A DNA stretch of 64,000 nt from contig CANMQO010000005.1 in the NCBI GenBank assembly GCA_947500055.1, positions 286,314-350,313 on the forward strand. Reading direction: 5' to 3'. Under the pieces are notes generated by a model, which searched no databases, had not been told where the DNA came from, and saw only the letters and a list, made by a program, of their open reading frames with translations. Shown piece after piece: positions 44,014-52,097 of the stretch (positions are counted from its first letter, which is position 1; every line of letters starts with the position of its first letter). The position numbers and the translations under genes are program-made. Origin of the DNA: an uncultured Paracoccaceae bacterium (GTDB taxonomy: Bacteria > Pseudomonadota > Alphaproteobacteria > Rhodobacterales > Rhodobacteraceae).

Positions 44014-45018
44014 ATGATAGAAATGGTGAACCGACCCTATGAGACGGCATTCGAGGCGCATGCCATCGCAAATCCCGACGTGCTCTGCCTTTCTGCGGAT
44101 CTGACGTCATCATGCGAAATTGATAAGTTTCGGGATAACCATCCCGATCAGTTCCTGAGCCTTGGCATGGCCGAGCAGAATATGCTGTCATTCGCCGGCG
44201 GGCTTGGGCTGGCGGGGTTTCGGCCCTTTGTGCATACTTTTGGGGTCTTTCTGTATCGGCGCCCTTATGACCAACTGATGGCGTCCATTGCATATCCCAG
44301 ACGTAAGGTGCGCCTGATGGGGTTCCTTCCCGGGATTACGACGCCCGGCGGAATGACGCATCAGGCGATCGAGGATATATCGGTCATGCGGTCAATCCCG
44401 AACATGACAATCCTTGAAACCGGTGATGCGACCGAAGTGGAATCCATTTGCGAGGCAGCAGATTCAATTGATGGTCCGGTCTATTGCCGGGTTCTGCGCG
44501 GCACTGTACCGCGCCTTTTTGATACGCCCATCAAGGTCGGTCAGATGCGGGAACTGTCGGCAGGAAACGATGTTCTGATCGTGACCTCCGGCATCACCAC
44601 AGAAGAGGCGCTGCGCGCCAAGTCTGCGCTGGAAGGGGCAGGCGTGTCGATCAGACACATCCACCTGAACACAATCAAACCTTTCTACAGCGCGGCAATG
44701 CTTGATCATATCACATCGGTCAAACATGGCGTGGTGACTTTGGAAAATCACGTGACCGAAGGTGGCGTCGGCTCACTTCTGGCCGAGATTATGGCAGATC
44801 ATGGTGTGGGGAAGCGGTTGATCCGGCTTGGGCTGAACGACACCTACGCCCATGGTGGATCACGGCCCTATCTGATGAAGTATTATGGGTTAGATGCCAC
44901 TGCCTTGGTTGGCGGGGTTGGGCAACTCCTGCAACAGGATCTGGGGATAAGCGAAGATCAACTGGCCACCGCGCGGGTTGAGGCAGTGCATTCCACACAG
45001 AAAGCCGAAGGGCTGTGA
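44014..45018 (+). CDS. Transketolase, C-terminal (pyrimidine) subunit
   Basis: This 334-residue protein is the partner of the preceding gene. It has the pyrimidine domain with the catalytic glutamate in LSLGMAEQNMLSFAGGLGLAG, FVHTFGVFLYRRPYDQL, and the GGMTHQAIEDISVMRSIPNM stretch (THQ-x-EDI), followed by the C-terminal transketolase domain (DVLIVTSGITTEEALRA, VVTLENHVTEGGVGSLLAE). GAGGGG lies seven bases before the ATG at 44014. One base separates it from the N-terminal gene, and its stop overlaps the GTG start of the RuBisCO-like gene. Confidence 0.9.
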   Translation: MIEMVNRPYETAFEAHAIANPDVLCLSADLTSSCEIDKFRDNHPDQFLSLGMAEQNMLSFAGGLGLAGFRPFVHTFGVFLYRRPYDQLMASIAYPRRKVRLMGFLPGITTPGGMTHQAIEDISVMRSIPNMTILETGDATEVESICEAADSIDGPVYCRVLRGTVPRLFDTPIKVGQMRELSAGNDVLIVTSGITTEEALRAKSALEGAGVSIRHIHLNTIKPFYSAAMLDHITSVKHGVVTLENHVTEGGVGSLLAEIMADHGVGKRLIRLGLNDTYAHGGSRPYLMKYYGLDATALVGGVGQLLQQDLGISEDQLATARVEAVHSTQKAEGL

Positions 45019-46124
45019 GCCGGTTTTCGGTCACCTATCGGATTTTTGCGTCCACGGCGAAAATGGCGCGTTCGCGCGCTGAAGGCATAGCGCTGGAACA
45101 AACTGTCGAAATACCGGCAGATGTTGTACCCGCAGGTTATGTTAGCGATGAAATCCTTGGCCGGATCGAGGATTTGGGGCCGGACGGCGATAGTCGCTGG
45201 CAGGCGCGTATCAGCTATTCACCCGAGAGTACCGGAACGGTTTTGCCGCAGGTCATGAACGTGATGTTTGGCAACAGTTCGATCCAGAAGGGGATCAAGG
45301 TCATCGGGTTTGATCCCGGCCCTCTTGGGGCCGCGTTTCCCGGTGCGCGGTTCGGTGTCTCCGGCGTGCGACGTCTGGCAGGTTGTGCCACCGGGCCGAT
45401 GCTGGCACCGGTCCTGAAACCGATGGGCCAACCGTCCGAGCAATTGGCGAAAATCGCATGGCAGTGCGCGCGGGCCGGGGCCCATATCATCAAAGAGGAT
45501 CATGGTCTCGCAGACCAGCCCACCGCGCCCTTTGAAGAACGGGTCGAGCAGGTGGCAGCCGCAGTGGCGCGCGCAAACCAAGAAACCGGCAGAACTTCAT
45601 TGTATTTCGCAACGCTTTCCGGACCTGCCGAAAACCTCATGGCGCGGGCCAGATTTGCCAAGGCCGCCGGGGCAACGGGTCTTCTGGTTATGCCGGGACT
45701 ATATGGGTTTGATCTGGTGCGCAGGCTGTCCGCTGACAGGGAACTCGACCTTCCGATTATGACACATCCCAGTTTTCTGGGCCCATATGTTTTGTCAGAG
45801 GATACCGGCTTTAGTCACGGCATGATGTTCGGCACCCTGCAGCGATTGGCAGGGGCCGATATATCTGTCTTTCCCAATGAGGGGGGCCGATTTGCATTCA
45901 GCACAGCAGAATGTCGCGAGATCGCAGACGCTTGCCAGGGCATTGACGGGATCGGCGCGCCGATCCTTCCGTCACCCGGCGGTGGCATGGGCATTGATCG
46001 TGCCAGCGAAATGCGCGCCGCCTATGGCGATGATACGGTGTTCCTGATTGGCGGATCACTGCTGCGGCATGTGGACCAGATCGGAGAGACAGTTGGCGAT
46101 CTGCTCATGCGGCTGAACGGATGA
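45015..46124 (+). CDS. RuBisCO-like protein (form IV)
   Basis: This 369-residue protein has the RuBisCO large-subunit fold but is not a true carboxylase. The lysine equivalent to Lys175 is kept in VLKPMGQ (Lys135). The lysine that is carbamylated in RuBisCO is kept as Lys160 in HIIKEDHG; the metal ligand Asp203 is kept (Asp162), but Glu204 is replaced by His163. The flexible loop-6 GKxEG motif is absent. N82 (MNVMFGNSS), H251, H268 (FSHGMMFG) and PGGGMGI (321-327) mark the rest of the phosphate and metal site. RuBisCO-like proteins act as enolases, isomerases or decarboxylases on sugar phosphates. Its context with MtnK/MtnA-like enzymes and a transketolase suggests an isomerase or related step. 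The GTG start overlaps the transketolase stop. Confidence 0.9.
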   Translation: MSRFSVTYRIFASTAKMARSRAEGIALEQTVEIPADVVPAGYVSDEILGRIEDLGPDGDSRWQARISYSPESTGTVLPQVMNVMFGNSSIQKGIKVIGFDPGPLGAAFPGARFGVSGVRRLAGCATGPMLAPVLKPMGQPSEQLAKIAWQCARAGAHIIKEDHGLADQPTAPFEERVEQVAAAVARANQETGRTSLYFATLSGPAENLMARARFAKAAGATGLLVMPGLYGFDLVRRLSADRELDLPIMTHPSFLGPYVLSEDTGFSHGMMFGTLQRLAGADISVFPNEGGRFAFSTAECREIADACQGIDGIGAPILPSPGGGMGIDRASEMRAAYGDDTVFLIGGSLLRHVDQIGETVGDLLMRLNG

Positions 46125-46141
46125 TCATAGGCTGACGTCCA

Positions 46142-46591
46142 TTACAGAATATCCAGTGACACCTTCACCCGGTCCATGACAACCGATGACGTGAAGCGGC
46201 TTACGTTGGATTCGTCAAAGAAGTATTCCTGTGTAAACGCTTCGTATTCCTTGATGTCCTTTACCGCGACAACAAGAAGGAAATCGGCGTCACCGGTGGC
46301 GTAGTAGCATTGCTGGACTTGACGCGCCTGACGCATACGCCGTTTGAACAGGTCCAAGTGCATCCGGCTTTCGCGTTCCAGTGAAACGCCAACAATGACT
46401 GTCATTTCGCGGCCCAGTTTGGCGGGCGAAAGCACGGCGATTTCCTTTTCGATCACACCGGTTTCGCGCAGCTTCTTCAGCCGCTTTTGGACAGCCGGTG
46501 CGGAAAGGCCGATCTCATAGCCAAGCGCCTCTGCCGTCAATTGGGCATTTGACTGCACGAGCTTGAGAATCTCTAAATCTTTGTCATCCAT
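46142..46591 (-). CDS. Lrp/AsnC-family regulator
   Basis: This 149-residue regulator has an N-terminal helix-turn-helix (LTAEALGYEIGLSAPAVQKRLKKLRETGVI) and the C-terminal RAM ligand-binding domain (VQQCYYATGDADFLLVVAVKDIKEYEAF). AsnC-type regulators (DoeX/AsnC) commonly accompany ectoine-degradation genes and respond to diaminobutyrate intermediates. It is divergent from the ehuB-like gene, with an inverted repeat between them, so control of that operon is likely. Its 3' end faces the RuBisCO-like gene 17 bases away. Confidence 0.9.
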   Translation of the reverse strand: MDDKDLEILKLVQSNAQLTAEALGYEIGLSAPAVQKRLKKLRETGVIEKEIAVLSPAKLGREMTVIVGVSLERESRMHLDLFKRRMRQARQVQQCYYATGDADFLLVVAVKDIKEYEAFTQEYFFDESNVSRFTSSVVMDRVKVSLDIL

Positions 46592-46632
46592 GGGCGAATT
46601 CTCTCAAGATCGCGCCGGTATGCAACTTATTT

Positions 46633-46658
46633 CGTCAACTTTCTTATATTTTTTGACG
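46633..46658. promoter_or_regulatory. Candidate Lrp/AsnC operator
   Basis: CGTCAA at 46633-46638 and TTGACG at 46653-46658 form a perfect inverted repeat around a 14-base AT-rich centre. It lies 42 bases upstream of the regulator start and about 150 bases before ehuB. An AT-rich core with TTGAC-like arms also resembles a promoter -35 region, so the two could overlap. Confidence 0.5.
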
Positions 46659-46806
46659 CGTGGCGTCGGGTGTCTCAACTAAGCTTAGGCCGCGACACGA
46701 CGTGGGACAGCAACATTTGGGGGATTATGGGGCGGTGGCCCCTTGCGTGCCCCCGGTTTGATGCTGGCCAACCTCATGTCCCGAAAAGAATTACAGGGAG
46801 ACTGAA

Positions 46807-47646
46807 ATGCCATTTAGACTATCATCTACCATCCTCGCGACCGGGGTTGCCTTTTTTGCCGGCGCCGCGGCCTTTGCTGGCCCGTTGCAAGATCGCATCG
46901 ATGCCGGAGAGCCGATCCGTATTGGGTTTTCAAACGTGCCGATCTGGGGCTTTCCCGATGACAACGGCGAGGCCAAGGGATTTGTGAACGAAATCGCGCT
47001 CGGCATCCTGAATGAAATGGGTCACGAGGGTGTCGAAACCATTGTGACCGATTGGGGTGGGCTTATCCCCGGCCTGCAGGCAAACCGCTACGACCTCATC
47101 ACCGGCGGTCTGTATATTCTGGGAAGCCGCTGCGAAAATATTGCGTTCTCGGAACCGATCGCGCAGACCGGTGATGCGTTTATCGTGCCAGCGGGCAATC
47201 CCAAGAACCTGAACACGTTCAAGGATATCCTGAATTCCGGCGCGGTCATGGTGACCGGCGCAGGCTACAACACCGTAGAAGCCGCCAAGAAAGAAGGGTT
47301 GGGCGACGACCAGATCATGCAGGTTCCCGGCCCATCGGAAATGCTTGCTGCGGTTAAGGCCGGTCGCGCCGATGCCGGTGGCATGACGTATTTTGAGGCG
47401 AACCATTTTGCCGAAACAAACGACGATATTGATGTGACAGATCCGGCAGCCCTGCCAGATTGGACATTGAACTATGTTGGCATCGGGTTCCGGGATGCGG
47501 ATGCCGAATTCATGGCAAAGTTCAACGAGGCACTTGCATCTTATGTCGGCACTGATGCGATGCTCGCCTCGGTCGCGGAATATGGTTACGTCGAAGGCAA
47601 CCTGCCGGGTGATGTGACAGCCGAATGGACCTGCGCCAATCGTTAA
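46807..47646 (+). CDS. ehuB: Ectoine/hydroxyectoine-type ABC transporter binding protein (EhuB-like)
   Basis: This 279-residue periplasmic binding protein has a signal peptide (FRLSSTILATGVAFFAGAAAFA) and family 3 amino-acid-binding features. It reads IRIGFSNVPIWGF, GFVNEIALGIL, DWGGLIPGLQANRYDLITGGLYI and then SEPIAQTGDAFIVPAGNPKNL, a run typical of EhuB. The aromatic residues around the pocket would suit a cyclic zwitterion such as ectoine. CAGGGAGA precedes the ATG. It is first in an ehuBCDA-type operon facing an AsnC regulator. Ectoine serves both as an osmoprotectant and as a nutrient. Confidence 0.8.
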   Translation: MPFRLSSTILATGVAFFAGAAAFAGPLQDRIDAGEPIRIGFSNVPIWGFPDDNGEAKGFVNEIALGILNEMGHEGVETIVTDWGGLIPGLQANRYDLITGGLYILGSRCENIAFSEPIAQTGDAFIVPAGNPKNLNTFKDILNSGAVMVTGAGYNTVEAAKKEGLGDDQIMQVPGPSEMLAAVKAGRADAGGMTYFEANHFAETNDDIDVTDPAALPDWTLNYVGIGFRDADAEFMAKFNEALASYVGTDAMLASVAEYGYVEGNLPGDVTAEWTCANR

Positions 47647-47662
47647 ACGCTTGTCTGATGTT

Positions 47663-47685
47663 GCAGGCCGGTTGATCCGGCCTGC
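47663..47685 (+). terminator. Intercistronic hairpin after ehuB
   Basis: GCAGGCCGG at 47663-47671 pairs perfectly with CCGGCCTGC at 47677-47685 around the loop TTGAT. It starts 17 bases after the ehuB stop, with no T-run. Such hairpins after binding-protein genes usually stabilise that part of the mRNA. Confidence 0.6.
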
Positions 47686-47721
47686 CATTACCATCTGCCC
47701 CATCGCGGGCTCGGGGATGTC

Positions 47722-48387
47722 ATGAGCTTCTTTGAATTTCTAGGCCAGTACTGGCCACGCCTGCTGGGTGGTGCCGGCGTCACCGTTGCGCAGTTCTTGC
47801 TGGCTGCCGCATTGGGGATCGCCATATCGCTTTGCATGGGGCTGATGAAACTTGCGCCTAATCGCGCGCTGCGCTGGGGCGCCATTACCTATATTGAGAT
47901 CTTCCGCGGGACCTCTCTGGTCGTCCAATTATATTGGATATTCTTTGTTCTGCCGCTCCTTGGCCTTTCGATTGAGAAATTTACAGCGGGTTACTTGGCC
48001 GTGGGCATGAATATCGGCGCCTATGGGGCCGAATTGGTGCGTGGTGGCATTCTCTCCGTGCCCAAGGGCCAATGGGAGGCGGCACTTGCCATCAATATGA
48101 GCCCGGCACAGCGGATGCGCCGGATTATTCTGCCGCAGGCCCTGGTCAATATGCTGCCGCCTTGGGGCAACCTGATGATTGAGCTGTTGAAAGGCACTGC
48201 GCTTGTTTCGCTCATCTCTGTCGCTGATCTGATGTTCGAAAGCCGCCAGATCAATGCCACGACCTACCTGTCTGCACAGGTTTTTGGGGCTGCACTGATC
48301 ATCTATTACATCATGGCCCGCTTTTTCGTGACTCCCTTCATGCGTTGGCTGGAACGTTTCATGGCCCGCAAACTGGGGAGGGCATGA
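47722..48387 (+). CDS. ehuC: Ectoine-type ABC transporter permease (EhuC-like)
   Basis: This 221-residue permease has five membrane helices and the HisM/GlnP polar-amino-acid pattern, including EIFRGTSLVVQLYWIFFVLPL and the EAA loop GGILSVPKGQWEAALAINMSPAQRMRRIILPQA (key residues G-Q-W-E-A-A, M-R-x-I-I-L-P-Q-A). It pairs with the next permease. Three bases separate their reading frames. Confidence 0.88.
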   Translation: MSFFEFLGQYWPRLLGGAGVTVAQFLLAAALGIAISLCMGLMKLAPNRALRWGAITYIEIFRGTSLVVQLYWIFFVLPLLGLSIEKFTAGYLAVGMNIGAYGAELVRGGILSVPKGQWEAALAINMSPAQRMRRIILPQALVNMLPPWGNLMIELLKGTALVSLISVADLMFESRQINATTYLSAQVFGAALIIYYIMARFFVTPFMRWLERFMARKLGRA

Positions 48388-48390
48388 TCG

Positions 48391-49056
48391 ATGTTTGACT
48401 GGAAATGGGACTTTGTCTGGGAAATCGCACCGCGCCTGATCGGCGCGACAGGTAATACGCTGGTCGCCGCGGGTGCAGGTTACGCCATTGCGGTTGTGCT
48501 TGGGCTGATCCTGGCGCTGGCGCAACGCACACCGTACCGTGTGCTGACATTCGTGGTGCGCGAGTTGGTTGAATTTGTCCGTTCAACGCCATTGATCCTG
48601 CAAATCTTCTTCATCTTCTATGTCGGCCCGCAATTCGGCATCCGGTTAAGTCCCTGGATGTCCGGCATGATCGCGATCGGCCTTCATTACGCCTGCTACC
48701 TCTCCGAGGTGTACCGGGGCGGCATCGAAGCCGTGCCAACGGGGCAATGGGAGGCGGCAACCGCTCTGAACATGACCACAGCGCAGAGATACCGCCGTGT
48801 GATCATTCCGCAAGCGATCCCTCCGGCGCTGGCCGGGATGGGCAACTATCTGGTCGGCATCTTCAAGGACACTCCGATGTTGTCGGTGATCGGTGTTGCC
48901 GAACTTATCCATACTGCCAATGCCATCGGGTCCGAAAACTATCGCTTCCTCGAACCCTACACGATGGTCGGCATCATTTTCCTGGCAATCTCGCTTCCGG
49001 CGGCTGGTTTGATCCGGCTGTTCGAAGGCTATGTGCGCCGCAAGTTGGGTCTATAG
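48391..49056 (+). CDS. ehuD: Ectoine-type ABC transporter permease (EhuD-like)
   Basis: This 221-residue permease is built like the preceding one, with ELVEFVRSTPLILQIFFIFYV and the EAA loop GGIEAVPTGQWEAATALNMTTAQRYRRVIIPQAIP. Together they form the heteromeric channel of the importer. The gene ends six bases before ehuA. An in-frame ATG exists seven bases upstream of 48391 only in another frame, so 48391 is used. Confidence 0.88.
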   Translation: MFDWKWDFVWEIAPRLIGATGNTLVAAGAGYAIAVVLGLILALAQRTPYRVLTFVVRELVEFVRSTPLILQIFFIFYVGPQFGIRLSPWMSGMIAIGLHYACYLSEVYRGGIEAVPTGQWEAATALNMTTAQRYRRVIIPQAIPPALAGMGNYLVGIFKDTPMLSVIGVAELIHTANAIGSENYRFLEPYTMVGIIFLAISLPAAGLIRLFEGYVRRKLGL

Positions 49057-49062
49057 GAAACC

Positions 49063-49878
49063 ATGACGCATACAGAAAACTTTCCAACCGAACTGACCGG
49101 CGACGACATTCCGATGGTGCGCTTCCAGAAAGTGCGCAAATCTTACGGGGCGTTGACCGTTCTGGATGATCTGGATCTGGACGTGGCAGCGGGCGAGATG
49201 GTGTCAATTATCGGCCCGTCCGGGTCTGGCAAAACCACCGTGTTGCGTATGTTGATGACGCTTGAGACAATCAACGATGGTGTCATCTATATTGACGGCA
49301 AGCCGCTGACGCATATGCCCAGAGCGGGCAAGCTTGTGCCTGCCAATCAACGCCATCTGCGCATGAGGCGGGCCGATATTGGTATGTGTTTTCAGCACTT
49401 TAACCTGTTTCCACATATGACGGCGTTAGAGAATTGCATGGAAGGTCCGGTGCAGGTTCTGGAGATCCCCAAAGCCGAAGCGCGTGACAGATCCGAAGAA
49501 TTGCTGGAGCTGGTCGGCATGATCGAAAAGAAGGACCAGCATCCTTCGCGCCTGTCGGGCGGTCAGCAGCAGCGCGTTGCCATTGCCCGCGCCTTGGCGA
49601 TGCGTCCCAAGGTTATGCTGTTTGATGAGGTCACATCGGCCTTGGATCCGGAAGTCATCGGTGAGGTGACCAACGTGATCCGCAAACTGGTGTCGGAGCA
49701 TAAGCTGACAATGCTGATGGTGACCCATCAGATGGGCTTTGCCCGGGATATCTCGGACAGGGTGTGCTTCTTCTATGGTGGAAAGATCGAAGAACAAGGG
49801 CGACCGGCGGAACTGTTCGGCAACCCGCAAAAAGAAAGGACACAGCAATTCCTGAGTGCTGTACGTGAGGCCGTTTGA
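49063..49878 (+). CDS. ehuA: Ectoine-type ABC transporter ATP-binding protein (EhuA-like)
   Basis: This 271-residue ATPase has all motifs: Walker A GPSGSGKTT, Q-loop MCFQHFNLFPHMTALEN, signature LSGGQQQRVAIARALA, Walker B VMLFDEVTSALDPE and the switch histidine in MLMVTHQMGFA. It belongs to the polar amino acid (HisP/GlnQ) group. An N-terminal extension of about 20 residues is a feature also seen in EhuA. It completes the importer and probably works only with the EhuBCD set. Confidence 0.9.
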   Translation: MTHTENFPTELTGDDIPMVRFQKVRKSYGALTVLDDLDLDVAAGEMVSIIGPSGSGKTTVLRMLMTLETINDGVIYIDGKPLTHMPRAGKLVPANQRHLRMRRADIGMCFQHFNLFPHMTALENCMEGPVQVLEIPKAEARDRSEELLELVGMIEKKDQHPSRLSGGQQQRVAIARALAMRPKVMLFDEVTSALDPEVIGEVTNVIRKLVSEHKLTMLMVTHQMGFARDISDRVCFFYGGKIEEQGRPAELFGNPQKERTQQFLSAVREAV

Positions 49879-50011
49879 CGGCCATACCGCGGCGCCGACC
49901 TTGGCAAGAGGGTCGCGCATCCGGTCGCTCGGCGTGCAGTGTCGCTTTTGGCCGCGCGCCTGCGCTGGCAGCGAGATAGATTTATAGCAGACGGTCAAAG
50001 GGAGGAACGGA

Positions 50012-50158
50012 ATGGCGGTCGTTCTACATCATCATGGCTTACCGAGCAGTGAAGCTATTTATCGCTTTGGCACTGCCGGCGTTTGGCCTGTTGTCTCTTC
50101 TGGGTGGCGCAGAGCCGACTGGCTGTTGTCCACGAAAGGGTGTGCCGTTGTTTGCTGA
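50012..50158 (+). CDS. Possible 48-residue leader peptide before the eutD-like gene
   Basis: An excellent ribosome-binding site (GGGAGG at about 50000-50005) precedes an ATG at 50012 that opens a 48-codon frame with a His-His-His stretch, stopping at 50156-50158. The frame overlaps the start of the M24 gene by about 11 bases in another phase, which would allow translational coupling. No family is recognised. It may be a real small gene, a leader peptide or a remnant of the M24 N-terminus after a frameshift. Confidence 0.3.
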   Translation: MAVVLHHHGLPSSEAIYRFGTAGVWPVVSSGWRRADWLLSTKGCAVVC

Positions 50159-51290
50159 TCGATTGTCCCGATTCCAAGACCGCCTGGCCGAGGCCGGGAT
50201 TGACGTTGCTCTGATCACCGATGATGACAATGTCTATTATCTGACGGGTTATTACGACTATCTGCATATGGAATTTGGGCGTCCCACCATCCTTGTCGTG
50301 CCCAAGGATGATGACGCGTTACTGATCACCCCAACCATCGATCTGAATGCCGCCAAACAGACGGCGCGGGTGGGGCGGATTGCGCCGTGGAATGACGGGA
50401 TGGGGGACGAATGGCGTGCGGAACTGCCAGATGCCGTCAAAAGTGCCGGGAAAGTGGCGATTGAACCGGGGCAGATGCCGCCTCCGGTGCGTGCTTATGT
50501 GGACCAGCTTGTCGATGCTGAAAGAATCATCAGCGCGACGCCGATCCTGAACGACATGCGGATGATCAAATCCCCCGAAGAACTGCAGCTGGCCCGGCAT
50601 GCCGGGCAGGTGGCGACCGCCATGATGAATGCGGGACGTGCGGCGATTGGCGATGGCGTGGCCGAGTTTGAGGTGGCAATTGCGACATCGCAGGCAGGGA
50701 CCCGGAAGGCAGCCGAATTGCTGGCCGCCCATTATGACGACACGGACATGTCACCGATGACGCATTTCCTGCAGATCATGGCCTCTGGCGACGAGGTTGT
50801 GAAAACGCATCACCGCGCCTCTACCCGGATCATGAAACGGGGCGAACCGGTTTTCCTGTGTTTTTGCGGCATGACGAACTTCCATCGGTTCAAGCTGGGT
50901 TTTGACCGGTCCTTCTGGATCGGAGAGGCACCCGATGATCAGGTGGCTGTTTACGAGGTTGCTGTGGCCAGTCAGAAAGCCGCGCTTAATGCATTGCGGC
51001 CCGGTGTGACAGCCGAAAGCGTGCACGCAGCCTATGCGGAGGTTATTCAGGGGGCGGGTTACGAATACCCTTTCCGCTGTGGCCGCGCGACTGGTTTCAG
51101 CTTTCTTGAGGCGCCGCAGCTTGTCACCGGTGAAAGGACCATCATTCAGCCTGGCATGGTACTGGCGGTTGACGGGTCGGTTTCGGTTGAAACCTATCGT
51201 GCGCAGGTCGGCGACAGCTTCATCATTACCGAAAACGGGTGGGAGCCGCTCTCGCATCATCCAAAATCAGTAGAGGAGGTCATTCTCTGA
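50148..51290 (+). CDS. eutD: EutD/DoeA-like M24-fold hydrolase (ectoine hydrolase family)
   Basis: This protein of about 380 residues has the creatinase/M24 fold: N-terminal domain (RLAEAGIDVALITDDDNVYYLTG) and pita-bread C-terminal domain. Four of the five metal ligands of M24 peptidases are replaced: the first Asp in FLCFCG is gone, the GHG histidine is Arg in CGRATGFSF, the next Glu is Asp in MVLAVDGS and the last Glu is Gly in VGDSF. Only the Asp in GFDRSF remains. Metal-free members include creatinase and the ectoine hydrolase EutD, which opens the ectoine ring to acetyl-diaminobutyrate. The start is uncertain: TTG 50148 has AAAGGG seven bases upstream, GTG 50142 is possible, and the frame is open to 50034. 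The eutA-like gene is coupled to it. Confidence 0.7.
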   Translation: MFADRLSRFQDRLAEAGIDVALITDDDNVYYLTGYYDYLHMEFGRPTILVVPKDDDALLITPTIDLNAAKQTARVGRIAPWNDGMGDEWRAELPDAVKSAGKVAIEPGQMPPPVRAYVDQLVDAERIISATPILNDMRMIKSPEELQLARHAGQVATAMMNAGRAAIGDGVAEFEVAIATSQAGTRKAAELLAAHYDDTDMSPMTHFLQIMASGDEVVKTHHRASTRIMKRGEPVFLCFCGMTNFHRFKLGFDRSFWIGEAPDDQVAVYEVAVASQKAALNALRPGVTAESVHAAYAEVIQGAGYEYPFRCGRATGFSFLEAPQLVTGERTIIQPGMVLAVDGSVSVETYRAQVGDSFIITENGWEPLSHHPKSVEEVIL

Positions 51291-52084
51291 TGTTTCAATC
51301 TGGTCAAACAGTACAGTCCGCCCCGCGCAAGCCTGTCATGGGCAAGGGCATCGCCCATCGCGGTAGCCTTGGCTTCATCCTGATGTCCACTGATCTGGCA
51401 TGCGAGGCGGATTTATTTGCCATGGCGCCAGCGGGTGTCGGTATCCACATTACCCGTCTCAAGACCGATGACTACACGACCAATGAAACGCTTGCCCGCC
51501 ATATCGACCATATGGCTGACGCGGCCAGTCGGCTGCAGCCCGATGTGAAGCCGTCGGTGATCAGCTATTGCTGCACGTCCGGGTCTATCGTCTGCCGCGA
51601 AGAAAACGTGTTTCGCGAAATCCGCAAGGGCGCGCCCTATGCGCAGCCAATGTGCATCGTGACGGGGGTGATGGACGCGCTGCGCGAGGTTGGCGCGAAA
51701 AAGATCGTGGTCGGCACCCCCTATCTGGATGATGTGAACACGGCGGAGGCGGAATACCTGCACGCCGCCGGGTTTGACGTGCTCGATATTCAGGGGCTGC
51801 GTCTGGAAACCGGTGTGGAATTCGGCATGGTCGAACCGTCCTACTGGAAAGAGTTCGCGCTTGAGATTGACCGGCCAGAGGCCGATGCGATCTTTCTGTC
51901 CTGTGGCGGCATCCGATCACTGGAAGTCGTGGCAGAGATTGAACAGGCGGCTGGCAAACCGGTGATCACATCCAACCAGGCGCAGATGTGGTCCTGCATG
52001 CGCCGTGCCGGTTTGATGGATGAGCTGGAGGGCTTCGGGCAAATATTCAAACACCCCGGCAACGCATTAGCGCCCACGATCTGA
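51290..52084 (+). CDS. eutA: EutA-like Asp/Glu racemase-fold protein (arylmalonate decarboxylase family)
   Basis: This 264-residue protein resembles arylmalonate decarboxylase/maleate isomerase-type members of the Asp/Glu racemase superfamily. The two catalytic cysteine positions are visible in ISYCCTSGSIVC (first) and AIFLSCGGIRSLEV (second). EutA proteins of this kind belong to the ectoine/hydroxyectoine utilisation set, where EutABC are thought to handle the hydroxy form. The ATG at 51290 overlaps the M24 stop (TGATG) and is preceded by GAGGAGG. It is the last gene of the ehu operon. Confidence 0.75.
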   Translation: MFQSGQTVQSAPRKPVMGKGIAHRGSLGFILMSTDLACEADLFAMAPAGVGIHITRLKTDDYTTNETLARHIDHMADAASRLQPDVKPSVISYCCTSGSIVCREENVFREIRKGAPYAQPMCIVTGVMDALREVGAKKIVVGTPYLDDVNTAEAEYLHAAGFDVLDIQGLRLETGVEFGMVEPSYWKEFALEIDRPEADAIFLSCGGIRSLEVVAEIEQAAGKPVITSNQAQMWSCMRRAGLMDELEGFGQIFKHPGNALAPTI

Positions 52085-52097
52085 GATTTGCGCCACG

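Noticed and set aside
43065..45018. Reading the two transketolase genes as a broken single gene
   Set aside because: Each half has its own start and ribosome-binding site, and both carry intact cofactor motifs. Two-subunit transketolases are well known.
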